From Adineta vaga (taxonomy: Eukaryota; Rotifera), in NCBI GenBank assembly GCA_021613535.1, contig CP075494.1:124001-188000 (forward strand): DNA of 64,000 bases, given 5' to 3'. The position numbers and the translations under genes are program-made. Under the pieces are notes generated by a model that was not told the DNA's origin, made no database searches, and saw only the letters and a list, made by a program, of their open reading frames with translations. This document shows positions 22,065 through 34,031 of this stretch, in pieces. How positions within the stretch are numbered: the first letter of the stretch is position 1; each line of letters begins with the position of its first letter.

Positions 22065-23939
22065 TTATAAACCAAAATTGGACTTAATACCTTGTAGTGT
22101 GGCTAATTCTAAGACTGCTGCAGGTAGAGTTACTGTTAAATTCGCAGGTTTGTTTCTTTTTAATCGAAAATAATAAACTAAGATTACCACTACAATAATG
22201 CCAAAAATTGCTATCATAATTCCAGTAAATGAGATTGGATGATTAACCCATTCCCTAACTCCTAATATTACTTCATTTTTTGGAGTATTTGAAATAAAAT
22301 CTATCACCGCCTGCATATTTGATGGGATGTGTGGTAATTTCTCCCAGTGAGTGTGATTGCTAATCATTGAATCTAAGTTAATTAAATCTTGTTCTATGGG
22401 ATTGACTGTTGCATTTTGTATAAATGATACTGTTGTTCCCACCTTGATTGGTAAACCCGGTAAAGAAAATTTATCACATATTAATGTTTCAGCGTTCGTC
22501 GTTGTTATAAGAGCTACTGGTGGTAAAGTAATTTCTTCATTATTTGTGATTATATGTTGTTCAATATCTAAATTCTGGACCGAGTGGCATTTGGTAGACG
22601 AATTTGTTGATATTGCCCAGTGGTCACCAACACGATGTACAAATATTGAATCTGTAAATCCTTCAATTCGACATGCCGTCAGCGGAGAATCAGTTAAGAT
22701 TTGGTAGAGACAGCTGTCTTCCAAATCTTTTCTGATCGCTGGTGTTTCACGGCAAGACGACATAAGTTCAAAATTACAGGACTTTGACTCTTCTGTTGAC
22801 CATCTAAGAAATTGTGATGTTTTCAAATTAATTCCAACATAAGCAGGCATTTGTGCTAATCGGACTCGATTCGATCCATGTTTAAAAGGAATAGGAACAA
22901 GTTCATAAATTGAAAATGATGGTTGATTTTGTTCAGTAGCTGCAAAAAAGGAAGTAAAAATCAGTTTTCCAATTAACATACCATTTTGAGTTTTTGTTTT
23001 TGTTTCAGCCGGTATAAAATCAATTCTTTGTTGCACCAGCAATTTAGTAATAAGTACAATAAAAGGTACCATGCCATTAGACTCATCAAATGTAATATTT
23101 GTAGCTGCAAGAATAAGTTGTATCACCTTCGGGATATCTTTATGATGAATAAAATCTAAGTTAAGATTGTTCTTCATTATATTTTCCATTGAAGTGTGTA
23201 TAAAGTGTGTTTCTACAGAATGTGATAATGCAGCAAGTCTTTCATTTAAAAAATGTGTAATAGAAGTAATTGTACGCATCTTTTCTTCTGTTCTAATTGC
23301 TAATTCTTGATGTTCATTTACCAGCCCTAGTGTTTGATTTAAAGCGTATTCAGTATGATTTAATTCATGAGCCAATTTTAATTCGCCATCAGTTAAATGA
23401 AGAATTTGAGCTCGATTATCTTTCATCACTTGTTCAGTGACTTGTAAAGAGTTTGTTAGAGTTTTAACTTCGCTCTTTAAGTTAATTGCCTGAAAAGTAT
23501 TTACTGTTCCAAAAATAAATGATGCTACACCAATTGCTATAGAAATTAATTGTGCGATCCATCGTTTTGCTCGAGACTGTTTTTGTGCGGATTTTTTCTT
23601 TGATACTTTTGATTTCTCTTGAGTTGAAGATTCATTCTGATGAAGTTGCATACCACTTGCTTTAATATATAAACCTTTGCATTCAGGAATTTTCTTCATC
23701 GCTGATAATGGGATCAAATAACACATGTCTTCCACCATTGGAAAAGTTGCTGTAAAAGTAACTACTTTGTTCGAAGGTTGATATTCCGAAACATAATGTA
23801 GTACTAATCCTGATGCAGTATGAATAATGTCGGATTTTGGTATATTTAATACATTTGTATTTTTTCTCATTTCCGACTTCATAATAATTACCAGCAATAA
23901 AATTGTTAAATATATTCTTTTGTTAACTATGTTTAACAT
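22065..23939 (-). CDS. env-like membrane glycoprotein of the LTR element
   Basis: The open frame continues upstream to 24068, but the ATG at 23939 begins a hydrophobic signal-like segment (YLTILLLVII). About residue 125 there is a furin-like basic site (RAKR) immediately before a long hydrophobic stretch, the arrangement of class I fusion proteins. A heptad-like helical region follows. The second half has paired cysteines and many N-glycosylation sequons. A C-terminal transmembrane helix (GIMIAIFGIIVVVILVYYF) is followed by a cytoplasmic tail of about 30 residues. The gene is downstream of pol and in the same direction, so it was probably expressed from a spliced RNA. The frame is uninterrupted. 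Homology to a particular viral glycoprotein cannot be judged here. Confidence 0.75.
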   Translation of the reverse strand: MLNIVNKRIYLTILLLVIIMKSEMRKNTNVLNIPKSDIIHTASGLVLHYVSEYQPSNKVVTFTATFPMVEDMCYLIPLSAMKKIPECKGLYIKASGMQLHQNESSTQEKSKVSKKKSAQKQSRAKRWIAQLISIAIGVASFIFGTVNTFQAINLKSEVKTLTNSLQVTEQVMKDNRAQILHLTDGELKLAHELNHTEYALNQTLGLVNEHQELAIRTEEKMRTITSITHFLNERLAALSHSVETHFIHTSMENIMKNNLNLDFIHHKDIPKVIQLILAATNITFDESNGMVPFIVLITKLLVQQRIDFIPAETKTKTQNGMLIGKLIFTSFFAATEQNQPSFSIYELVPIPFKHGSNRVRLAQMPAYVGINLKTSQFLRWSTEESKSCNFELMSSCRETPAIRKDLEDSCLYQILTDSPLTACRIEGFTDSIFVHRVGDHWAISTNSSTKCHSVQNLDIEQHIITNNEEITLPPVALITTTNAETLICDKFSLPGLPIKVGTTVSFIQNATVNPIEQDLINLDSMISNHTHWEKLPHIPSNMQAVIDFISNTPKNEVILGVREWVNHPISFTGIMIAIFGIIVVVILVYYFRLKRNKPANLTVTLPAAVLELATLQGIKSNFGL

Positions 23940-24469
23940 TATGTAATAAGCTTGATATGAATAGACGTCTTTTATAATAGTTGTGTGTTGTACTAATACT
24001 TGATTTTTTTTTTTTCTTTTCTTCTGTATGTATGTATATGTGTCCTTGTTGATAAATTTCTTCTTCATCGCTTGATTGAGGACGTCAGACTTCTGTTAAA
24101 TGTTATTCTTATCTTGACCGGTTTACTTTTTGTTATCTCATTAACATTTTGCTTAATGAGACTAGCCTTGTCTGCGTCTCGACTGTATTGTCATTTGGTT
24201 TATCAATGTTGTCCTTGTGTGTGACAGTCCGTTTCCTTAATCTTTTCTTGAAAAATATATTTCACGTCTGGACTTGATATTGTTGACAAGTTTTGTCTGA
24301 CCATCATTATCCTTGATTTTGACTATTTCTTACCCAGAGTTGTTGTTCAATTATCGTTATTATTACATTTTGTCCTTGTTCGATTGTCTAGAAGTTTTTT
24401 TTTTTTTTTGTGTGTGTGTGTATGGTTTGAGCATATCTTCTATCCATACACATTTTTAAATTAATTTTT

Positions 24470-27400
24470 CTAAACATAATCGTGGTATCGATCAGGAAAT
24501 CGACGTTTCCTTTTCGACTTTTTTCGTAAATGTTGTTCTTCATTTGTAATTGATGTTCCTTCAAGAGATGAGTTCTCTTCGTCCGTGAAGTTTTTTCTTT
24601 TAGGTTTTCTTTGTACACTTTGTTCTTCATTTGTTGTTAACGCTTCTCCAAAATCTGAATTTTCTTCGTCAGTAATCCAATCTTCATCCGACATTTGTTC
24701 AATCTCATCACTAACATCGTCGTTTACTGACATTTGACTATCTTCTATACCTATTAATGGTTGATCATTTGGAATTGGTTCAAAATATTTCTTAATTCGA
24801 TCCATATTAACTGTTCCTAAATTTACACCATCATTAATACGTTGCGCAATAAAAGTCGATGGTCCAACTTGTTCAACTAGACGACATGGACCTTGATAAT
24901 TTGGTTGAAATTTTCTACTAATTAGAGTTTCACCTATTTGAGGAGTAATTGTTGCAATCCAGACTAATTCTCCAACATTAAATTGTCGTTGAGACGTCTG
25001 TTGATCATATTTTGTTTTTTGCATAATTTTTTCTACTTCTGAATGCTCACGAACAAAGTTGTATGTACTTTTTAAATTGTGAATTAGCATTTTGCGATAT
25101 TCATCAATTTGTTCTGATTCAATTGTAATGGGTGGTGGACCTTGTGTTGATTCACCAATTAATAAATCCATTGGTAATTTTAAATCTCGACCGAACATCA
25201 TAAAAGCTGGTATTTCACCAGTAGTTTCGTTTATTGATGTACGGATTGCTAAGGCCAATTTCTGAATTTCTTTATCCCATGAATGAGGATGTTTGTGTGC
25301 AAAAATTGATAACATTGGCTTTAGAGTTCTGTTCACTCGTTCTGTTAAATTTGTTTGTGGATGATAATTTGCAGTAAATTTTTGTTGAATACCTAAAATT
25401 TTACAAAATTGTCCAAAAAGAAGAGACAAACTGTGGACCATTATCAGATAAAATAAACGTTGGTATACCATATCTTGTAAATACCTCATTGACAAGAATT
25501 TGAGATATATCTGATGATGTTGTTGTTCGTAAAGGAAATAATTCAACCCAACGTGTAAAATAATCCACTATAACAAGTAAAAATCTTTTTTGTCGTGCTG
25601 TCCTTGGAAAAGGACCCATGATATCTATCCCAATTGTATGCCATGGTTCGTTAACAATATGTGTTTGTAATGGATTTGATAATGGTATATTATTATATTT
25701 AAATTGTTGACAGGCTTGACATGCTGCAACATAATTGTAAACGTCTTTGCGCATCGACTCCCAAAATACACGAGTAGATAATCTAAATAATGTTTTCTGT
25801 TGACCACCATGACCAACTGATGGATGATCATGTGCCCAAGCTAACAACTTATGTTGCATAGATTTTGGAATAACTAGTAGATGTTTGTTACCAATTTCAC
25901 GTTGATTATAATGTCTGTTAGAATTCTTCACTTTGTACAGAATATCATTAATTAAAATATATGGATTGCGTTTATTGTTAGTTATTGGTGTATTATTATT
26001 GCGTAAATGAGTTATAATATGTTTTAATTTTGGATCGGCTTCTTGTTCAATTTTAATTTCGTCTAAAATATTTGTGTTTTCCCATAAATTGATCGCTGTT
26101 TCAATTGCTAATATTTTTGGTTGTTGAAAAGTATTATCCGAAGCAGGATTTCGGGAAAGTGAATCTGCATTTGCATTTTGTTTTCCTGGACGATATTGTA
26201 TATTTTCAATTTGATAAGCTGATAATTTCATTGCCCATCGTGCTAATCGACCAGTTACGTCTTTAGCATTGCGTAACCATTGAAGAGCTTTACAATCTGA
26301 ACGAATTAATATTTTGCTTCCTTCAATATATACCCTAAAATGCTTTGTAGCCCATACAATGGCAAGAGCTTCACGTTCAGTTGCTGCATATTTTCGCTCA
26401 ATAGCTGATAAAGTTCGACTTGCGTAGGCAATTACATATTTTTTATCATCATATTCTTGAGTTAAAACCGCACCTAATCCATACTCACATGCATCAACTT
26501 CTAGTATGAATCGTTGTTCAAAATTAGGAGTGTTCATAATTGGTGCTGATGTTAACTTTTTCTTTAATATGTTAAATGCTTCTGTACAATCTTGAGACCA
26601 TTGAAGATGATGATTGCCGGTAGTTGTAAAACGTAATTGTTTAATTAATGGTTCAGCAATTCTTGCATAGTTTTGTATAAATCTTCGATAATATCCAGTA
26701 AGTCCAAGGAACGATTGTACGTCTTTAATAGTTTTTGGACGTGGAAAATCAATAACTGATTTAACTAGATCTGGATCAGGCTTAACACCATTACTAGTTA
26801 TAATATGTCCAAGATATTTTGTTTCTCGACGACAGAAATGACATTTTGAAGTTTTTAATGTTAAATTAGCTGATCGTAAAGCCTCAAATACATGTTTAAG
26901 ATCTTCGATGTGTTGTTCAAAGGTTGAAGAATAAATCACTACGTCGTCTATATATACAAGACAACATTGCCATTTAAGACCAGCAAGTACAATGTCCATT
27001 AATCGTTGAAATGTTGCTGGTGCATTAGTGAGACCATAAGGCATAACCTTAAATTCATACAAACCTTTATGAGTGATGAATGCCGTCTTTTCACGAGATT
27101 TTTCATCCATTTCGACTTGCCAGTATCCGGAACGTAAATCTAATGTTGAAATAAATTTTGATTCTTGTAATGAATCCAGTGTATCATCAATTCGTGGGAT
27201 TGGATATGCATCACGAATGGTCATTGAATTTAATTTTCTGTAATCAATACAAAAACGGAGGGTCCCATCTTTTTTTGGTGCTAAGACAATCGGAGAAGCC
27301 CAAGGGCTCTTTGACGGGACTATAATATCATCTTGTAACATTTCACGAAGATTTTGTTCTACAATTTGTCGTCGAGCGGGTGCAATACGATAGGGTGGTA

Positions 27401-28382
27401 AATTAAAAGGTTGAGAATCCGGTAATAATTTTATTTCATGCTTTACCTTATTTGTTTGGCCAGTTTTTTCGTTGAAAACATCAGGAAATGATTTGAATAA
27501 TTGTAAAATTTTCTGTTTTTGTGAATTATTTAAATCAGTTTCATCTAAGTTTGGTTCATTGGTTTTAGCATTTTGTTTGAGATCATTCCTAGGTAAATCT
27601 AGTTGGTTAATATAATTTAGTTGATTTTGATCTAATCGTTTCATATAAGCTAAAGGTTGACCAGGATGAACTAAAATTGGGTATTTTGTAAGATTAGCTA
27701 TTTCAATTTGTAAATTTTTGTCAGGATTAATTATACCATTTGCGACACATGGTATGTTCTTAAGTGAAACTACTTCGTAATTATCATTTCCTTGATTTAA
27801 ATCAAAAAATGGCTTGTTAGGCTGTACCCGTATATAAATTTTGTGTGTCGGAGGTATTTTCAAACGTTCATCAGCAATCAGAATATAGTCATCATCATTG
27901 CAATCGTGGTGTGTTTTGTCATAAAAATTATTTTGGCTGATTGAATTTCTTTTGAAATAAACCTTTTGTTGTCGTCCATTAATTTGTAAATTATGTTTTC
28001 GAATAAGATCATTTCCAATTATACACGGTTGTGATAATTTTGGGATTACATATACAGTGTGATATTTCGTATAGTTAGAAATAGTAATGGGTAAGGTCAG
28101 AACATATTGAACTTTCAATTGTGTATTATCAGCTAATTGTAGAGTTAACCACGAAGGAGGATATTTGATTTGTTTTTTATGATAATACGGTAATTTTGAA
28201 AATAATTCTTTGTTTATAAGTGTCAAAGATGCTCCTGTATCAATAAGTAATCTTGTCGGTACACCAGCAATTCGTCCAAACACTGAAAGAGGATAACATG
28301 TTAAAAAATTTTTTATATGTACAGGAGTATATGCTTGAACGGGATTTTTTAATAACGAGCGTTGGTATCCCGTCGGTCCCAC
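24470..28382 (-). pseudogene. pol polyprotein (PR-RT-RNase H-IN) with one frameshift
   Basis: The first block (28382-25401) has the protease motif LLIDTGAS, the reverse transcriptase YIDDVVIYS box, RNase H (LEVDACEYGLGAVL), the integrase HHCC zinc finger (HDHPSVGHGG to CQACQQF) and the first two catalytic Asp positions (GIDIMGPFP and LSDNGPQF). The frame then breaks at a T-run near 25425, where one base appears to be lost. The second block (in frame from about 25425 to 24470) carries the remaining integrase core with HPQTN and the catalytic Glu, a chromatin-binding-like GPCRLVEQVG segment, and an acidic/basic tail. Pol begins before the gag stop, in a different frame, so it was probably made by ribosomal frameshifting. 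Confidence 0.93.
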
Positions 28383-29536
28383 GCTCTGTCTTCGTTTTTT
28401 GAATATTTTTGTTCATCATTCGATCGATAAATATACGAACTGTTTACTGGACAGTTTTTAATTGCATGGCCCCATTTTCCACAATTATAACATTTTACTG
28501 ATTCTAATTGTTGAATATTATTTGTTTCAGCTGTTGTTCTTTGGTTATAAGAAGGATAATATGTATTTGTTGTGGGATATGGCTTTCGCTGTTGGTTCCA
28601 CCTATCATATTCTGCTTTTCTAATATACGAATTATTCTTTTCAGCTGAATTTTGATTTAAATATTTTACCCGACGTTCCTCTTTTTTTCGACGATATAAA
28701 ATTTCTTCCACTTTTTGAGCTTCCAAAATAATTTCATCTAATGTTGCATTACGAGGTACTCCAATCATACTAAGTAAATCATTTCGCATTTTGCAAAACA
28801 GATGTCTAACTAAGTCAACTTCACTTTCTTTTGGTTTTTGTTCTACCCATAAAGCTCGTAATCGTGTAACAAATTCATTAATTGTTTCGTCTTCCTTCTG
28901 TTTGCATTCATACCATTCTTGTTCTTGACGAGCACTACGAATAGGCGAATTGAATTGTGAGAGAAATAATTCGGTAAATTCTGGCCAATTCTGAGGTTGA
29001 CGGCCAGAAATTTTCAATTGACAATACCAATCTAAGGCTGTATCTCGTAAAAATTGCGAAATACCTGATAATAATGTAAGACGATCCCAACCATGGACTG
29101 TTTCTGCATACTCTTGAATACGAACTAAAAATTGTTTTGGACGTTCTGAATGTTTTCCTGAAAATGTTGGTATTGAAGAAGATGGTGGTACTATAATTGC
29201 ATGAGATGATAATGGTGTAGTAATTGCCTTTGTATGTATTGGGGTAATATTTTTATTATAATTTATTTGATGAATATCGTGGTCACTTGAGGATGATCTT
29301 AATAATAAATCGTCATCATCTTGCTCGTCGAATCTTTGAGCGTTGAATTGTTGAACTTCTTTGTCTGCATTACTAATTTTCTTCATAAGTTCTTCTAATT
29401 TAGCTGTAGTACGATTAAACTTATCATTCATTTCTTGAATTTGACTTTCTAATCGTGTAGCATGATTTTTATTACCTGTACATAATTCTGAAAGGAGGTT
29501 AATAGCTTGGTCATATGAAACTGTGGATTCATTCAT
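28349..29536 (-). CDS. gag polyprotein
   Basis: I chose the ATG at 29536; the frame is open further upstream into the 5' LTR, across the primer-binding site, so earlier starts are unlikely. An N-terminal coiled-coil-like region (AKLEELMKKISNADKEVQQ) precedes a capsid-like domain (WYCQLKISGRQPQNWPEF, the retrotransposon gag motif). Near the C-terminus is a single CCHC zinc knuckle (CYNCGKWGHAIKNC). It overlaps pol by 34 bp. Confidence 0.9.
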   Translation of the reverse strand: MNESTVSYDQAINLLSELCTGNKNHATRLESQIQEMNDKFNRTTAKLEELMKKISNADKEVQQFNAQRFDEQDDDDLLLRSSSSDHDIHQINYNKNITPIHTKAITTPLSSHAIIVPPSSSIPTFSGKHSERPKQFLVRIQEYAETVHGWDRLTLLSGISQFLRDTALDWYCQLKISGRQPQNWPEFTELFLSQFNSPIRSARQEQEWYECKQKEDETINEFVTRLRALWVEQKPKESEVDLVRHLFCKMRNDLLSMIGVPRNATLDEIILEAQKVEEILYRRKKEERRVKYLNQNSAEKNNSYIRKAEYDRWNQQRKPYPTTNTYYPSYNQRTTAETNNIQQLESVKCYNCGKWGHAIKNCPVNSSYIYRSNDEQKYSKNEDRAWDRRDTNARY

Positions 29537-29631
29537 TTTTTCAGTAGTTAATATTGTAATTGAATTATTTCTATATAATATAATGGATTGTTTTGAATTA
29601 TTGTTGTTTATCTCCTGCCAGGGTCGCCAAT

Positions 29632-30182
29632 TGTAACGGAATCTACTTCTGATAGATGAATATAAATCAAGAGACGTCAAATAGTTCAGAGCGTTCGGAC
29701 AACACCGAGACGTGATGATTTATTGTTTAATGATAATGAAAAATAATAACAAAGTTCACAAATGAATATAGTTTGAGATTGAGCAGGTTCAGACTCCTAT
29801 TCCGTTTTCAGAGTCAACTATAACGACTATAACTAACTTCGATATCAAGATACGTCTAGCACACTGTGTATATGTGTATAGTTGTAAACGACTAACCTAG
29901 AAGTCTAGACACAGCTAACTCCTATTAGTATCCGTCTACAACTACCTTCTTTTTTTTATCATATCCGAGAGACCTTCGATGAGAGAACAAGAGCGAGCAC
30001 AAAAGAGAGGAGGAGAGAAAGAGAAATATCAAGAAAAATGTATAGAGAGAAAACACACTGCAAGAGAGAGATAAAGAAAAAGAACAAGAAAAAGGAAATG
30101 ATATGATAGCAGAACAAATATTATTGAGATATATATGTAAGGGGTGTCGTACAAAAGGACGTCTGCCACTTTTGTTGGCACA
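29632..30182 (-). repeat. 5' LTR
   Basis: 551 bp, the promoter-side LTR for the minus-strand element. Outer flank is the target copy ATATG at 30183-30187, inside the TPR coding region of the ADP-ribosyltransferase pseudogene. Confidence 0.95.
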
Positions 30183-31409
30183 ATATGTTTTCGATATTTC
30201 CAAATTTTCATTTTAATAAAAACTTTGTTGAATTTTTAAACATTGATTATAATATTTCAATGCTTGTTTATAATTTTTCTCATATCGAAATGTATTAGCA
30301 AGATTATTATAACATGCAGCAATATTTTGATTAATCTTTAACGATTTTCGATGATAATTAATTGAAGATTGATAATTTCCTTTGATATTTTCAATAATTT
30401 CTAGACCTGTATAACAACATGATATCATATGAGATGAGTTTTTATTTAAATCATTTAATTGTTGATGATAACAAAATTCCGCTTAATTATATTTTCTAAT
30501 AAATTTCCAAGTAAAATAAACGTTGGATTCGATAATAAATGTTTATTTAAATGTGAAAATAATTCATTTAGTTCATGATCATTTTCATCACAAAGCTTTA
30601 ATTGAATTATTTGATTTTGATCTTGTTGAAAAATGTTTTTTATTTTAAAAATACTTCCAATAATAAATAAGACTTCACATTCATCTCCAAAATAATTATA
30701 TGAAGATATATTAACATAAGGTTTTGTATGTTTAATAGATGAATCAATTTCAATTTGAAATAAAATTGCTTGAAAATCATTTAATAATAAATCATTTAAT
30801 TCAGGTAAATAAAATGAAGCTACTTCATAATCAATTGTTGTTGAAAGAAAACTATTCATTGAAATATATTGTCCTATAGAAGATTTCATATGAGAAAATT
30901 CTTCATTTGATATTAATTGTCCACGATAAACATATTTTATTGATTGATCAATTGTTTCTTTTGGAATTTGTTTTAATTGTTGATGTAAATCAGAAATAAA
31001 TGTTCCAAATATAATTAATGTATGAATATCTTCAGTTCGTAATGCTTTATTTAAAATTTTATAAAAACAACATTCTCGTGTGTACCACCATAAACTAGTT
31101 TTCTCATTGGAATTATTCTCTTCAAATTCTTCAATTATTTTCAGTTCATTCAATTTATTTTCGTTGATTTTTTACAAAATTTAATGAATTCTAAGCGATC
31201 ATCTTTTCAATAATTCATTCGTAAAAGTATTTCAATAAAAAGTTGCATCCAAAGAAAATTCCTTTTGATATTTCTAGAAGATTTTTCAATAGATGATAAT
31301 GATGGATTGTAAATTGATATTGGTAATGGAGTCAAATTTTCAAATCTTCTTTTATCATTTTTTATTGCTTTGATTAAATCAGTTGGCTTTGTGAACATTA
31401 AACGAATCT

Positions 31410-32095
31410 ATAATATAATCATAAGAAATAATATGTTAAAAGTTTTCATATTCACCATCGATATTTCAAAGACTTTTCTTTTTAGAATCGAACATATGCT
31501 GATTTAAAGCTATCTACTGGTTTTCTTAGGACACACCCTCACACCTTCCCTTGAACATATACGTATATCGTGTCGCGATCCCTTCCGATGGAGCATTATG
31601 TTAATGACTGCAGAACAAAAGAATTATAGGTTTTATTCGCGAAAGTTACTCTTTTTTGGAACAAAAACAGTGAAAAGTAGAAATATGATGGAGAACAATC
31701 ATGCTGAAATAGTTGCCAAAAAATTCAATTTAGTTTTTAGAAATTCTATTTTTTCAAGTACAATTAGTTATTGGAATATCTTGATCTCTTGATATTATGA
31801 GACATAATCCTGAATTATATAGTATAAAACAACTTTGTACATTTAAGATATTCCAACATTATAAAAAGTGTCAATTTACTAATATTTTTAGATACAATAG
31901 TCAAGACCTTCGTTCAATAGATATATCGAAATATCTGAGAATATCATTCGAATGCATTTACAATGATCCTGAACAATACTAAATACTTAGAGGAAAGGAA
32001 ACTTCTAAAGATCATACTTCACTCAGGTCATCTGGGTGAAATAATTTTTAATCCCACCCATAATTTTCAGCTCCAGTATGTGTATATTAAGGGTT
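31410..32095. other. 685-bp interval inside the ADP-ribosyltransferase pseudogene
   Basis: Family-like coding sequence stops on either side of this stretch, which is far longer than the 50-120 bp introns seen elsewhere here. It contains short telomere-like CACCCTCACACC (31530-31545). Its distal edge reads AAGGGTTAA (32085-32093), like a piggyBac end, but no matching left end was found. The two small plus-strand frames (31598-31792 and 31797-31982) are not recognisable. Confidence 0.35.
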
Positions 32096-32637
32096 AATTA
32101 TCGTTCGAAATTGATTTATCCAGATTTCATTCTTTTCTTCATCTTGACAATATATATAAATGGTTATTAATCGTGATAATGAATGAATTTTTGCAACAAG
32201 TATTTTTTCAAATGCATTCGAAACAACTAAAAACATTTCTCGTTATTTAACGTTGTTATTCGTCGATTAAGATAGATTTCAAATAATTCAATTGTATCAT
32301 AAACAGTTTGATACCATTCACTAATTCATTTAATTGTCGTTGTATTTGAAAATAATCATTTGTTTTATTCATATTCTCATCTAATCAAAATAAAGTCAAT
32401 GTTCTTTCATAACTTTCATTTTTTGATGTTGTCATTATTATTTTGTTTTCATTCATGATTGAATGTTTTGTTTTGTATTGACCCATGGTTTCTTTTCTTC
32501 TGTTAAATTTCTTCAAACGAAATAGAAATTGAAAAAGATGAGATAAAATGAAAAAAAAGATTCATGATATTTATTTATCTAAAATTTGATTCAACATGCG
32601 TAAAAATGATAACGATTAACATATATATATATAAATA

Positions 32638-33430
32638 ATGTATCTCTTTTTTCCAACTAAGTTTCAATGTCTTCTTTACAAGTTCTTATTAGTTATTACA
32701 ACACTTTTCTTTTATGTTACAATAGCTACTAATGAATCAGATTGCAATAGTTGTTGTCAGAATTCTACTAAGTGTACACAAAGTTATTTCAATCGACCAA
32801 GTTTATCATAGCTTTGAATTTATATAGGAAATATTGATTTTGTTTCGATTTAGGTCGATGGTGTTGTTCAGGTAGAAATTTATTTCATTGAATTAAAATA
32901 AAAAATATTTTTTCATTTTTCTTCAAGCAAATGATTATTGTACCAATTATTCTTCAGTGAAATGTTCAAGTAATCAACCTTTCAGTCTGAGTAATATCTG
33001 AAACTTTCGATTACCTTCTACTCATATCTCCGAATCTATTCATCTTGCACCTATTGAAATTGAGCATATTAATAATAATAATAATAATAATAATGATCAT
33101 GCTACTCAAACAGAAGAAGAAGAATGAGGTAGTTCAAACGGCAAATATTACTCTGGTGAAAAGAATAACGCAGGAGTAGTTATTGGAGTCAGCATTATTG
33201 TCTTTATAATCGCTTGTATTTGTATGGCATTATGTTGTCATGTATGTGGTTGTGTGAATGAATCAAATCATTATGTACATCGTCCATCATCATTTGAAAA
33301 TCCAAATATATGGAGAAGAACATCACCACCTTATAATGAAGTTAATTTTGAACATTTCAGAGACAATCGTCGTCCAAATGTTATTGTTTTAGAATATAAA
33401 CCAAAAACTATTCCTATTGTAACTGTCTAA
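32638..33430 (+). pseudogene. single-pass membrane protein gene with Cys-rich ectodomain, decayed
   Basis: An ATG at 32638 opens an exon with a signal-like hydrophobic segment (FLLVITTLFFYVTIA) and a Cys-rich start (CNSCCQNSTKC). Two short introns with GT-AG borders can be drawn (near 32805-32852 and 32871-32928). The ectodomain continues to an Asn repeat (AATAAT, 33070-33093). The final part has a transmembrane helix (AGVVIGVSIIVFIIACICMALCC) and a 50-residue cytoplasmic tail ending at 33430. Two in-frame TGA codons (about 32998 and 33125) interrupt it unless further introns exist. Family unknown. Confidence 0.4.
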
Positions 33431-33564
33431 GGTTTAATCATGATAATATTTTTTCATTAAGAGAAAGTTTGTAATGAGAATCAATAATGAATTTTACATT
33501 CGAATAAAAAAAAGAAGAAATCAAAGAGAAACAAAAGAATTTCTGTTGAATTTTGTGACGTTCT

Positions 33565-34031
33565 TATACATCCAGGTAATGATGAAATAATTCAATTCGA
33601 CTAACAATTAATTGTTTATGTTCTTTATAAGTTTGATTCTTTTGTATTAATGATCGTTGTCGAACAGATCCGGATACAATAAGTAAAGCTGAGAATAAAT
33701 TAGCTATGAATGAAATACGAAGATGAAAATATAAAATAATTATTATATTATAAGTTTGAATAGAAAATGAAGAATAACGAATAACACATCAGACATGTTG
33801 ATTTATTGTACTTTTATAGATTGTATCAGTTGATGTTCTGTTACTCTTTGATTCAATTACGTTCTTTAGAAAACTTTCAGTTTCATATTCGTACATGTCT
33901 CGATATAAAGGATCACGAATAAAACTTACCATAATACAAAATGGTAGAATAAAAATAATCCATCGAGCAATCATTTTGTTCTTATTTTTTGTTAAATTTA
34001 ATACCTTTGAAAACTTGCATTGCTCGTTCAA
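33565..34031 (-). pseudogene. 3' fragment of a seven-transmembrane receptor-like gene
   Basis: In one frame two blocks are separated by a single TGA (33791-33789). The first has IARWIIFILPFCIMVSFIRDPLYRD, the second IIIILYFHLRISFIANLFSALLIV and a basic tail (RQRSLIQKNQTYKEHK). The pattern of two helices with the RDPLYRD loop matches a large bdelloid GPCR-like family as I recall it. The upstream helices are missing: coding similarity ends at about 34030, where unrelated repeat-like sequence begins. Confidence 0.5.

Larger units (their letters stand above)
21219..30182 (-). mobile_element. Gypsy-type LTR retrotransposon with env-like gene
   Basis: Two 551-bp direct LTRs (21219-21769 and 29632-30182) with TG...CA ends are flanked by a 5-bp duplication ATATG (21214-21218 and 30183-30187). 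Next to the 5' LTR is a primer-binding site TGGCGACCCTGGCAGGA (minus strand, 29629-29613) that looks complementary to a tRNA-Arg 3' end. Next to the 3' LTR is the polypurine tract AGAGGGGGAGG (21780-21770, minus). Between them are gag, pol in the order protease-RT-RNase H-integrase (Gypsy order), and an env-like gene. The LTRs differ at only two positions I can find, so the insertion is young. Env-bearing Gypsy relatives (for example Vesta and Juno) are known in bdelloids; assignment to a named family is not attempted. Confidence 0.95.
20775..32486 (-). pseudogene. ADP-ribosyltransferase/TPR gene, decayed and split by an LTR retrotransposon
   Basis: The gene starts at the ATG 32486-32484. A TGA at 32387-32385 follows 33 codons, where the family normally has a Trp codon. 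Family-like N-terminal sequence continues in shifted frames to about 32100. After a 700-bp interval it resumes at 31398-31207 (TKPTDLI segment). The catalytic ART domain lies at 31153-30455, with the Arg region VYRGQ, SMNSFLSTT and the ECE motif of arginine-specific transferases. TPR repeats follow (30428-30190), then the 8.96-kb LTR element, then further TPRs (21215-20775) with a frameshift near 21030. Several frameshifts and stops make it a pseudogene. Its intact relative is at 40285-42359. Confidence 0.82.

Noticed and set aside
31598-31982. Two small plus-strand ORFs
   Set aside because: They lie antisense inside the interval in the transferase pseudogene and have no recognisable domain.
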